From Thermoplasmatota archaeon (GTDB taxonomy: Archaea; Thermoplasmatota; E2; UBA202; JdFR-43): 64,000 nt of DNA. Positions 57,473 through 64,000 of the stretch are shown here, piece after piece. The notes below the pieces were generated by a model. The model was not told the DNA's origin. It ran no database searches and worked only from the letters and a program-made list of their open reading frames with translations. The translations under genes and the position numbers were made by a program. The stretch covers positions 1-64,000 of the forward strand of contig JAPDJP010000015.1 of the NCBI GenBank assembly GCA_029259055.1, written 5' to 3'. The stretch's first letter is position 1; every line of letters starts with the position of its first letter.

Positions 57473-58203
57473 AAATAGGAATAATTGGAGGAACTGGCTT
57501 TTATGAAATGGAAGGGAATGAATTAGAAATAGAAACAGAATATGGAAAAATTTTGGTTTACAAACTAAAAGACAATATATTTTTTCTCCCCCGCCATGGC
57601 AAGAAACATAAACCAGCTCATGTAGTAAATTACAAGGGAAATATAAAAGCAATGGAAAAATTAGGCATAGAAAGAATTATAGCAATAAATACTGTTGGTT
57701 CAATGAAGAAAAATATAAAGCCGGGCTCAATTTTTATTCCAAACGATTTTATTGATTTTACAAAAAGAAAAACAACTTTTTACGATGATATTGCGGTGCA
57801 TATCGATATGAGCCAACCTTTTTGTCCAGTAATAAGGAAAATTTTAGTGGAAGAAGCAAAAAAGAAAGGAAATGTATATGAAGGAATATATGTTGCCACA
57901 GAAGGGCCAAGACTTGAAACAAAAGCGGAGATTACAATGTTTAAAAATTTTGCTCATGTTGTTGGAATGACTTTGGTACCAGAGGCAATTTTGGCCAGAG
58001 AGATAGGAATATGTTATGCTTCTATTTGTTTAGTTTCAAATTATGCTGCTGGATTGCAAAGGGAGTTAAGCATTGAAGAAATAAAAGAGATGTACAAAAA
58101 AAATAAAGATATTATAATCTCTATCATAAATGAAAGCATAAAGAGAATACCAAAAAAGAGAGAATGCGATTGTAAAAATGCTTTCGAAAAAGGAAAGTTA
58201 TGA
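57469..58203 (+). CDS. mtnP: 5'-Methylthioadenosine (or methylthioinosine) phosphorylase
   Basis: The protein has 244 residues. It cleaves methylthioadenosine with phosphate in methionine salvage, clearing a polyamine-synthesis by-product. It begins I-G-I-I-G-G-T-G-F-Y, then L-P-R-H-G-K-K-H-K-P-A-H and E-G-P-R-L-E-T, with the C-terminal V-G-M-T-L-V-P-E-A. The ATG 57469 overlaps the transporter stop. Some archaeal relatives prefer methylthioinosine; sequence alone does not settle this. Confidence 0.9.
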   Translation: MKIGIIGGTGFYEMEGNELEIETEYGKILVYKLKDNIFFLPRHGKKHKPAHVVNYKGNIKAMEKLGIERIIAINTVGSMKKNIKPGSIFIPNDFIDFTKRKTTFYDDIAVHIDMSQPFCPVIRKILVEEAKKKGNVYEGIYVATEGPRLETKAEITMFKNFAHVVGMTLVPEAILAREIGICYASICLVSNYAAGLQRELSIEEIKEMYKKNKDIIISIINESIKRIPKKRECDCKNAFEKGKL

Positions 58204-58378
58204 TATAAACAAGCTTGTAGAATTTGTATACAGCATTTAGGAATCTACCAAAGGAAAAAATGAATTGATAGGAACAGTAGCTTTGGTATATAATTGGGAA
58301 AAGAAATTGATTGGATACCTCATTTTAATGAACAGTAGAAATGGATTTATTGAATTTTTACAGAAAACACGTTTTTAA
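58178..58378 (+). pseudogene. Decayed short gene with in-frame amber codon
   Basis: A frame starting at ATG 58178, inside the end of mtnP, reads 20 residues (L-S-K-K-E-S-Y-D-I-N-K-L) to TAG at 58238. It then continues in the same frame for 45 more codons of protein-like sequence (G-T-V-A-L-V-Y-N-W-E-K-K-L-I-G-Y) to TAA 58376. The codon use looks like neighbouring genes. The simplest reading is a small gene with one nonsense change; I do not recognise the product. Confidence 0.4.
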
Positions 58379-58481
58379 AAAATTTAGAAGGTATAAAGAT
58401 TTTGTTATTATGAGAAAGGCTTATAAGTTTCTTTACAGGCCATTACTTTTATAAATATTGCATGTATTGAAAAATGATAGA
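58379..58481 (+). promoter_or_regulatory. Upstream region of radA with TATA box
   Basis: The element cttttataaata (58446-58457) is centred about 30 nt before ATG 58482, with no Shine-Dalgarno site. The TTG frame opening at 58458 lies too near the box to be the start. Confidence 0.55.
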
Positions 58482-59417
58482 ATGTTTGAACTTGAGGATT
58501 TGCCTGGTGTTGGGCCTGCAATTGCAAAAAAGTTGGAAGAAGCAGGCTATACAGATTTAATGGCTATTGCTGTCGCATCCCCTGCTGAACTGGCGGAAAT
58601 AGCGGATATTGGTGAGGGCACAGCTGCAAAAATAATTCAAGCTGCTCGTGAAAAAGCTGATGTTGGAGATTTTGAAACTGGCGATGTTTTATTGGAAAAA
58701 TTGCAAGAGAGAAAGCATTTAACAACTGGCTCAAAAGCATTGGATGAATTGTTAGGGGGAGGATTTGAAACGCAGGCAATAACTGAATTATTTGGAGAAT
58801 TTGGCTCTGGAAAGACGCAAATTGCCCACCAATTATGTGTAAATGTTCAGTTGCCCGAAGACCAAGGAGGATTGGAAGGAGAAGCAATATTTATCGATAC
58901 TGAAAACACCTTTAGGCCTGAAAGAATTCTACAGATGGCGGAGGGATTGGGTTTAGATGGAAAAGAAGTTTTGAAAAAAATACATGTTGCAAGTGCCTTT
59001 AATTCAAATCATCAAATGATGCTCGCTGAAAAGGCGATGGAACTTGCCAAGGAATATCCAATAAAGTTATTAGTTGTAGATTCATTAACCGGGCATTTTA
59101 GAGCAGAATATGTTGGAAGAGGAGCATTGGCGGAAAGACAGCAAAAGTTGAATAAACATATGCATACTTTGTTAAGATTTGCTCGCATATATAATGCTGT
59201 AATATGCGTTACTAATCAAGTTGCCGCTCGTCCAGATGTTTTCTTTGGAGATCCAACACAACCAATAGGAGGGCATATAGTTGGACATACAGCTATGTTT
59301 AGAGTATATTTAAGAAAATCAAAAGGAGGAAAAAGAATAGCTAGGCTTATTGACTCACCACATTTGCCAGAAGGAGAGGCAGTTTTTACTGTAAGGGAAG
59401 AAGGAATTAGAGATTAG
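58482..59417 (+). CDS. radA: DNA repair and recombination protein RadA
   Basis: This archaeal Rad51/RecA-type strand-exchange recombinase has 311 residues from ATG 58482. A helix-hairpin-helix domain (1-65; [11 protein letters not shown]) is followed by the ATPase core with Walker A G-E-F-G-S-G-K-T and Walker B L-L-V-V-D-S-L. The L2 region and [11 protein letters not shown] end are normal. There is no intein. The HypE homologue follows after one base and is probably co-transcribed. Confidence 0.97.
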   Translation: MFELEDLPGVGPAIAKKLEEAGYTDLMAIAVASPAELAEIADIGEGTAAKIIQAAREKADVGDFETGDVLLEKLQERKHLTTGSKALDELLGGGFETQAITELFGEFGSGKTQIAHQLCVNVQLPEDQGGLEGEAIFIDTENTFRPERILQMAEGLGLDGKEVLKKIHVASAFNSNHQMMLAEKAMELAKEYPIKLLVVDSLTGHFRAEYVGRGALAERQQKLNKHMHTLLRFARIYNAVICVTNQVAARPDVFFGDPTQPIGGHIVGHTAMFRVYLRKSKGGKRIARLIDSPHLPEGEAVFTVREEGIRD

Positions 59418-59418
59418 A

Positions 59419-60450
59419 ATGAAAAGAATACAATTATCGCATGGAGCGGGCGGAAAAGAAATGGGCAAACTTATAAAAGAATATATAGTCAAAAATTTTA
59501 AAAATAATAAGGCGGAGGTGCCTTTGGAAGCTTTAGATGATTCAGCTGTTTTAGATGGTATAGTTTTTACTACAGATAGTCATACTGTTCAACCGGTTTT
59601 TTTTCCAGGCGGAGATATAGGAAAACTTGCTGTATGTGGCACAGTAAATGATATTGCTTGCTTGGGTGCTACTCCAGTGGCGATGGCAACCGCAATGGTA
59701 ATAGAAGAAGGATTCCCTATGGAAAAATTTGAAGAAATTTTAAAAAGCATGGCTATGGCTGCTGAGGAAGCAGGCGTTGAAATTATTACAGGAGATACAA
59801 AAGTTGTTGAAAGGGGAGGAATAAAAGATATTGTTGTAACTACTACTGCTATAGGTAAAGAAAGCAGGTGGCTAAAAAGCAATTGGAAAATAGCTGGGAG
59901 AAAAGGAAAATGGCTTCTCGATTCGATGCTTAGACCGGGAGATAAAATAATAATAAATGGTTGCATAGCAGACCATGGAATAGCGATAATTTCTAAAAGA
60001 GAAGGATATGGATTTGAAGGAAGCGTTGTTTCAGATGTTGCACCTTTGAATGGCTTAATGGAAGAAGCTTTGAAGGAAGGAGGGGTTGTGGCGGCAAAAG
60101 ATGCTACTCGAGGAGGAATAGCAAACGCTTTGAATGAGATGGCGGAGAAATCAAAAGTTGGAATTATAATTTATGAAGATAGCATACCAATAAATGATGC
60201 TACTCTTGCAGCCTGTGAAATGCTGGGCTTAGACCCATATTCAATAGGGAATGAAGGAAAAATGCTGTTTGGTGTAACAAAAGAAAAGGCTGAGGATGTT
60301 TTAAAAGCAATAAGGAAGCATAAATATGGAAAAAAAGCAGAAATTATAGGAGAAGTTATAGAAGGAAATTATGTTATTCTGGAGACAAGCGTGGGAGGAA
60401 GACGTATTTTAGATGCTCCTATTGGGGACCCAATCCCAAGGATATGTTAG
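59419..60450 (+). CDS. hypE: HypE-family carbamoyl dehydratase (hydrogenase maturation)
   Basis: The protein has 343 residues of the PurM-like ATPase fold. It begins I-Q-L-S-H-G-A-G-G-K-E-M. It has A-L-D-D-S-A and D-A-T-R-G-G-I-A-N-A, and ends P-R-I-C343. The C-terminal cysteine is the one that HypF carbamoylates and that HypE dehydrates to make the cyanide ligands of NiFe hydrogenase. The intact tail argues for a true HypE. No other hyp or hydrogenase gene is in the window; they must be elsewhere if the pathway is used. It overlaps the convergent transglutaminase-like gene by 4 bp. Confidence 0.9.
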   Translation: MKRIQLSHGAGGKEMGKLIKEYIVKNFKNNKAEVPLEALDDSAVLDGIVFTTDSHTVQPVFFPGGDIGKLAVCGTVNDIACLGATPVAMATAMVIEEGFPMEKFEEILKSMAMAAEEAGVEIITGDTKVVERGGIKDIVVTTTAIGKESRWLKSNWKIAGRKGKWLLDSMLRPGDKIIINGCIADHGIAIISKREGYGFEGSVVSDVAPLNGLMEEALKEGGVVAAKDATRGGIANALNEMAEKSKVGIIIYEDSIPINDATLAACEMLGLDPYSIGNEGKMLFGVTKEKAEDVLKAIRKHKYGKKAEIIGEVIEGNYVILETSVGGRRILDAPIGDPIPRIC

Positions 60451-61961
60451 GGCCATTCATATAATACTTTTTCTTCATTAAAAGCCATTTTTACATCATG
60501 AATTTCATTGTCTATTTCCTTTTCATAAAAATCTAAATAATACCAAGTTCCAGATATGTTAACGGCTAGATATCCTCTGTTATTTTCGGTTATTATTACA
60601 TACAAATCCTTCGCATCCCAAAACATATTATTTTCTTTCCTCATATTCCTAAGCATTCCATATGCAACGATTGCTTTATCAATTGTTGAGCCTTCTCGCA
60701 TCAAATATGTAAAATCGGAAAAAGCAATTTGATTTTCATTTAAAATTTTCCCAGATTTAATAACAAAACCAATCCATCTTATTGTCCGAATAGCATCTTT
60801 ATAGGCGGTATCCCCGTCCAATTTTACTCCTAACCAACTTGTCCATGCAGCATATTTGGCAGCATTTGCATAAACTTCTGGATATTTAACATCAATTAGA
60901 TTGTAAGCGTATAATGCTTTACTATATTGGTTTGGAATACTCTCATTAGTTATATTATATATAAAATCGAGATTCATTTTGGCAAGTTTTTCTGGATTAT
61001 TGTCAGTAAAATCCTTTATGCTATATGGCATAGAAATGTTTAACATTTCTGGATGGGGCTTTGCTATCTTAATAAAGTCCTCTAACAACCAATTTTCCGT
61101 TCCTAAGGGAGGATTATTAATTACTGGTAAAAGACTTTCTATAATTTCCTTTAATAAGCTTTGATTCATGTTTGAAGAAGGTTCTATATAATCATAAAAT
61201 CCGAAATGAACCATATAACGGTCATTTTCTAACCCTAAAAAAATGCATTTATATCCATATATCTTGCTAAAATTATAATTTTCAAATAAGATGGTGTTTA
61301 ATTTTCCTAATCTTACATTACTCGCCAAAGTTGGGTCAATTATATACCATTTTTTGTCAATTCTTACTGCATTTACAGCATGCGGAGGAATTAGAAGAGT
61401 AAATACTTCTTCTGCTTTAAATCCACACAGTCGAAGAAGAGCTGTATTAAAAGAAGCTAAAGAATAACAATCTCCAATAATATTTGCATATGGAGAAATG
61501 CATTTTTCGCCTAAACAAAACATTTCATGTGCTGCAACTTTTCTATTCGCATTTTTTAAGCCTGGAGAACTCCATTCATCATATTTTGGAATCATTGCTG
61601 GCTTAGAATGTTTCATATTTTTTATGTCAAATTCTACCAAAGCTTTCAACGTTTCATACTTATTCTCATTATAAATCTGTGCTGCAATTTCGCAAAGTTT
61701 TTCTGACAGCATATTAGCAACAACCAAAATCGTGCCTATACTTGGTTTAGGCCATTTTATCAAACCAAAATTTATTGATGGTTGAAACGGATTATCATAT
61801 CTTATTACTGCCCATGTATATTCTTCTATAAGATTTTCATTATGTGTTGAAACATTGTAATTAATTTCTTTAAAAGAATATTTAATTTGGAAAAATAGTG
61901 GTGCATCGCAGCTAAAAACAAATAATTGCAAAATAAGGAAAGCTATAACGACCTTTCTCAT
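60447..61961 (-). CDS. Secreted transglutaminase-like protein
   Basis: The protein has 504 residues with a signal peptide (about 1-18). A transglutaminase/protease core is visible: G-D-C165-Y-S-L, P-P-H194-A-V-N and I-I-D209-P-T form the Cys-His-Asp triad in the right order and spacing. Such domains either cross-link or cut proteins, most often as cysteine proteases in archaea. The C-terminal half (about 250-504) is not recognised, apart from repeated Trp-rich strands. Its role outside the cell may be processing of the abundant surface proteins encoded here; this is inference. Confidence 0.78.
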   Translation of the reverse strand: MRKVVIAFLILQLFVFSCDAPLFFQIKYSFKEINYNVSTHNENLIEEYTWAVIRYDNPFQPSINFGLIKWPKPSIGTILVVANMLSEKLCEIAAQIYNENKYETLKALVEFDIKNMKHSKPAMIPKYDEWSSPGLKNANRKVAAHEMFCLGEKCISPYANIIGDCYSLASFNTALLRLCGFKAEEVFTLLIPPHAVNAVRIDKKWYIIDPTLASNVRLGKLNTILFENYNFSKIYGYKCIFLGLENDRYMVHFGFYDYIEPSSNMNQSLLKEIIESLLPVINNPPLGTENWLLEDFIKIAKPHPEMLNISMPYSIKDFTDNNPEKLAKMNLDFIYNITNESIPNQYSKALYAYNLIDVKYPEVYANAAKYAAWTSWLGVKLDGDTAYKDAIRTIRWIGFVIKSGKILNENQIAFSDFTYLMREGSTIDKAIVAYGMLRNMRKENNMFWDAKDLYVIITENNRGYLAVNISGTWYYLDFYEKEIDNEIHDVKMAFNEEKVLYEWP

Positions 61962-61998
61962 ATAATTTTAATGAAAAGGAATTTATAAAAATTAACAC

Positions 61999-62670
61999 TT
62001 ATTCCATTTTTTCGTATTCTTTGGATTTTAAATAATCCACAATTGTTTCATATTCTTTTTCCTCCATTATGTTTTTTATCCATTCTATTGCCTCCCTGAA
62101 TTTTATTAATGAATGAAGCTTTATTCCGTGTCGCTTTGCTATTTTTTCCGCTCCTTGTTGTCTATCTATAACAACTGCAACATGTTTGCATTTTACATTG
62201 CATTTCCTTTTTTCTGCTTCAATTTCAAGCTGTTTTATTGCTAAGAGCTTGCTATCAAATTTTGTTACAATATCATCTATAGCAATAAATTCATCTCCTT
62301 CTTCAATTTCTCCTTCCACCAAAGAATGCTCTCCATATTGCTGGCTATACTTTTCCAAATCTTCTATGCTTTTTACTCCAGCCAATTTTCTTGTATAACA
62401 TAAAGGAATGCTATAGTGCAATGAAATAGAAGTAGCTATTGGTATGCCAGCCATTGCTATACCAAGTAGTTTATTTCCAAATTTTTTTATTTTCTTACCA
62501 AGCAAAATCCCTATTTCATTCAACAAATCTGGATGAGATGGGAGGAGGCGAAGCTGGATATAAAAAGGACTCCATATACCAGATACAAGTTTCCATCCTT
62601 CAGGCTTATGCTTTATTGTTTTTATTAATCCTCTCCTATACAATTCAGCAAAAATTTCTTTTTCATTCAA
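61999..62670 (-). CDS. pyrE: Orotate phosphoribosyltransferase
   Basis: The protein has about 223 residues. It makes orotidine 5'-phosphate from orotate and PRPP in pyrimidine synthesis. The PRPP loop is I-A-I-D-D-I-V-T. The start is taken as TTG 62670 (M-N-E-K-E-I-F), because an AAGGAGG site lies about 9 nt upstream inside pyrF and the next upstream start would overlap pyrF by 29 bp. Thus pyrF-pyrE are translationally coupled. The C-terminus is longer than in many OPRTs (K-E-Y-E-T-I-V-D-Y-L). Confidence 0.9.
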   Translation of the reverse strand: MNEKEIFAELYRRGLIKTIKHKPEGWKLVSGIWSPFYIQLRLLPSHPDLLNEIGILLGKKIKKFGNKLLGIAMAGIPIATSISLHYSIPLCYTRKLAGVKSIEDLEKYSQQYGEHSLVEGEIEEGDEFIAIDDIVTKFDSKLLAIKQLEIEAEKRKCNVKCKHVAVVIDRQQGAEKIAKRHGIKLHSLIKFREAIEWIKNIMEEKEYETIVDYLKSKEYEKME

Positions 62671-63367
62671 ATTCCATCGCCTCCTTTGCAAATCTTTTTG
62701 CAGCTTCTTCCATATTCTCGCTTTTATATATGGCTGAGCCTATGATAGCGTAGCATGGATAGCCTCGCAATACAGCAAATGCTTTCCTTATCTCCCCTCC
62801 CTGCCTCCCTATGCCCGGCATGCAGTATTTTGGCTCATTTATCAAGCTTGTAAGCAAAAGATGATATTTCTTTAAAGCTTCTTCTTTGTTTCCCGGCAAA
62901 ATAAAATATTCTACTCCTTTTTTAGCGGCAATTTCATAAATTCTGCCAGGAGCATCATCCAACAAAAAACCACCATCTTCTGCCAAATAAGCTTCATGTG
63001 TCATTTCTCCACCAACCATTGGAATCATTTCATATTTAAAGATAGCTTCAATAAATGCTTCCTCGCTTTTTCTTCCAGCCATTGGAAAAATTATTACACC
63101 TTTTATATTTGCTTTTTTACAAGCCATAGCAAATTTTTCAGCTATATATGGTATATCTGTTCCAGCTTTTTGATGGTCATATATTACAGGCAATTGAAAA
63201 TCTATTTCTTCCATAATATTTTTCAATCCATATTGCAAAGCAAGATTAGCTCCTATTTTATATCCAACTATACCTTCTATCCCATAAGTTTTTTCAACGA
63301 GTTCCTTTAGCTTTTCCAAATCATCTACATCACATGCCACAATGACTCCATGCTCTCTTTCAAACAT
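62663..63367 (-). CDS. pyrF: Orotidine 5'-phosphate decarboxylase
   Basis: The protein has 234 residues with a TIM barrel. It decarboxylates OMP to UMP, the last step of pyrimidine synthesis. The barrel begins V-I-V-A-C-D-V-D. The catalytic segment is a variant: Y-D-H-Q-K-A-G-T-D-I-P in place of the usual D-x-K-x-x-D-I-P-N-T. The phosphate loop is P-G-I-G-R-Q-G-G. The same variant is known in a divergent subgroup of archaeal enzymes. Being next to pyrE supports the function. Confidence 0.87.
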   Translation of the reverse strand: MFEREHGVIVACDVDDLEKLKELVEKTYGIEGIVGYKIGANLALQYGLKNIMEEIDFQLPVIYDHQKAGTDIPYIAEKFAMACKKANIKGVIIFPMAGRKSEEAFIEAIFKYEMIPMVGGEMTHEAYLAEDGGFLLDDAPGRIYEIAAKKGVEYFILPGNKEEALKKYHLLLTSLINEPKYCMPGIGRQGGEIRKAFAVLRGYPCYAIIGSAIYKSENMEEAAKRFAKEAMEFE

Positions 63368-63409
63368 AAAAAGATATGTATTGCATGATTTTATTATTTT
63401 GGGAGGAAA

Positions 63410-64000
63410 TTATCTCTTCCTTTTAAGATATAATGCAATTGATGCAATAGCTACCATCGCCAATATAAATTCAAATCCAGGTGTTTTCTTTTTATTTCCT
63501 ACTTTTATTGTAATTTCCGCTATCGATGATTCATTATTGTTATCCCAACAGCAAGCATATATAGTGTGTTCCCCATCTTTCAATTGCTTTGTATCTAAAG
63601 TATGATTCCATAATGTGGAAATATTTATGAATATCCATTCCCCATCATCTATTTTAATTGCTATTTTAGATATTGTTTCATTCCCATCTTCATCCCAAGC
63701 CTTTCCTTTTATTGTTATTATTCCCTTTACTTTGCTACCACCTTTTGGTTCCAGAATTTCTATAGAGGGTTTATGATTATTGAAAACATTTACTGTAACT
63801 GAAACAATTTCAGAATATAACTCGCCATCGTATGCCCGCACATAAATGGTATGATTTCCATTTATAACGTTCGTTGTATTCCACACATATTGCCATGTTG
63901 TTATTCCTTCTGCAGTTATCCACTCTCCATTATCAATTTTAACCTCCACGCTCACAATAGTATCATTTCCATCTTCATCCCAAGCTTCTCCTTGTATGGT
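63410..64000 (-). CDS. Surface protein with Ig-like repeats and PGF-CTERM-type tail (N-terminus beyond window)
   Basis: The open frame enters from the right edge and ends at 63410, giving about 196 residues of C-terminus. Two and a half Ig-like modules (I-D-N-G-E-W, I-x-G-x-A-W-D-E-D-G-N, D-G-E-L-Y-S) resemble those of the cohesin protein. The last 30 residues read K-K-T-P-G-F-E-F, a hydrophobic helix and K-R-K-R. This is a PGF-CTERM-type signal, cut and lipid-linked by archaeosortase A. The gene is thus a cell-envelope protein. The GTG at 63955 is an internal codon, not the start. Confidence 0.85.
   Translation of the reverse strand, partial: TIQGEAWDEDGNDTIVSVEVKIDNGEWITAEGITTWQYVWNTTNVINGNHTIYVRAYDGELYSEIVSVTVNVFNNHKPSIEILEPKGGSKVKGIITIKGKAWDEDGNETISKIAIKIDDGEWIFINISTLWNHTLDTKQLKDGEHTIYACCWDNNNESSIAEITIKVGNKKKTPGFEFILAMVAIASIALYLKRKR

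Noticed and set aside
58238-58240. Amber codon as a pyrrolysine site
   Set aside because: No pyl genes are in the window and the surrounding frame is short; simple decay is more likely.
1-64000. Integrated virus, plasmid or insertion element
   Set aside because: I saw no integrase, transposase, terminal inverted repeats or phage genes. The surface genes have the same base composition and gene style as the housekeeping genes by eye.

Overview
The window is AT-rich archaeal DNA. The archaeal markers are an sn-glycerol-1-phosphate dehydrogenase (archaeal lipid stereochemistry), a replication factor C small subunit, RadA, an L1-L10(P0)-P1 ribosomal operon, membrane LonB, SepF, the archaeosine enzyme RaSEA, a tRNA-Tyr with a canonical 37/38 intron, and a PGF-CTERM tail. 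Many start codons lie 20-30 nt after a TATA-like box with no Shine-Dalgarno site, so leaderless transcripts are common. Genes inside operons instead carry GGAGG or GGTGA sites or ATGA overlaps. UPF0179, DUF131, RaSEA, PGF-CTERM and a complete SMC-ScpA-ScpB set point to a euryarchaeal-type lineage. Thermoplasmatota or a relative is my guess only. I saw no transposase, CRISPR array, prophage or rRNA.

Layout. Positions 1-7379 hold a giant secreted multidomain protein that runs off the left edge. Then come tRNA-Thr, small membrane proteins, a secreted beta-lactamase-fold hydrolase, egsA and UPF0179. At 11.5-16.2 kb two divergent secreted beta-helix (NosD-like) genes stand back to back. One carries a metzincin-like protease domain; the other runs in frame into a thiamine-binding-type (MTH1187) gene. 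At 16.2-29.8 kb is housekeeping: rfcS, aspS, tRNA-Tyr, rpl1-rpl10-P1, the convergent smc-scpA-scpB operon, a Vps62-like membrane protein, a PH-domain membrane protein and lonB.

Positions 29.8-47.1 kb hold the most striking region: one minus-strand operon of four overlapping genes for very large surface proteins (1717, 1930, 836 and 1291 codons). In order they combine: a type IV pilin N-terminus with PKD, ThuA-like, jelly-roll and long beta-helix domains; a beta-helix with seven PKD and many Ig-like modules; fibronectin-like repeats ending in a dockerin; and two N-terminal cohesin-like domains with PKD modules and a membrane anchor, running in frame into a protein with its own class III signal peptide. 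The adjacent dockerin and cohesin genes suggest a self-assembling, non-cellulosomal cell-surface complex. Long near-identical DNA repeats inside these genes suggest ongoing module shuffling.

Positions 47.2-64 kb return to metabolism and information processing: a secreted alpha/beta hydrolase, a Trm9-like methyltransferase, DUF131, a cis-prenyltransferase, carbamate kinase, hisS, sepF, raSEA, a phosphate transporter with its PhoU-like partner, a RAM-domain operon ending in methylthioadenosine phosphorylase, radA, a hypE homologue, a secreted transglutaminase-like protein and pyrE/pyrF. The right edge cuts a surface protein that ends in a PGF-CTERM-type archaeosortase signal.
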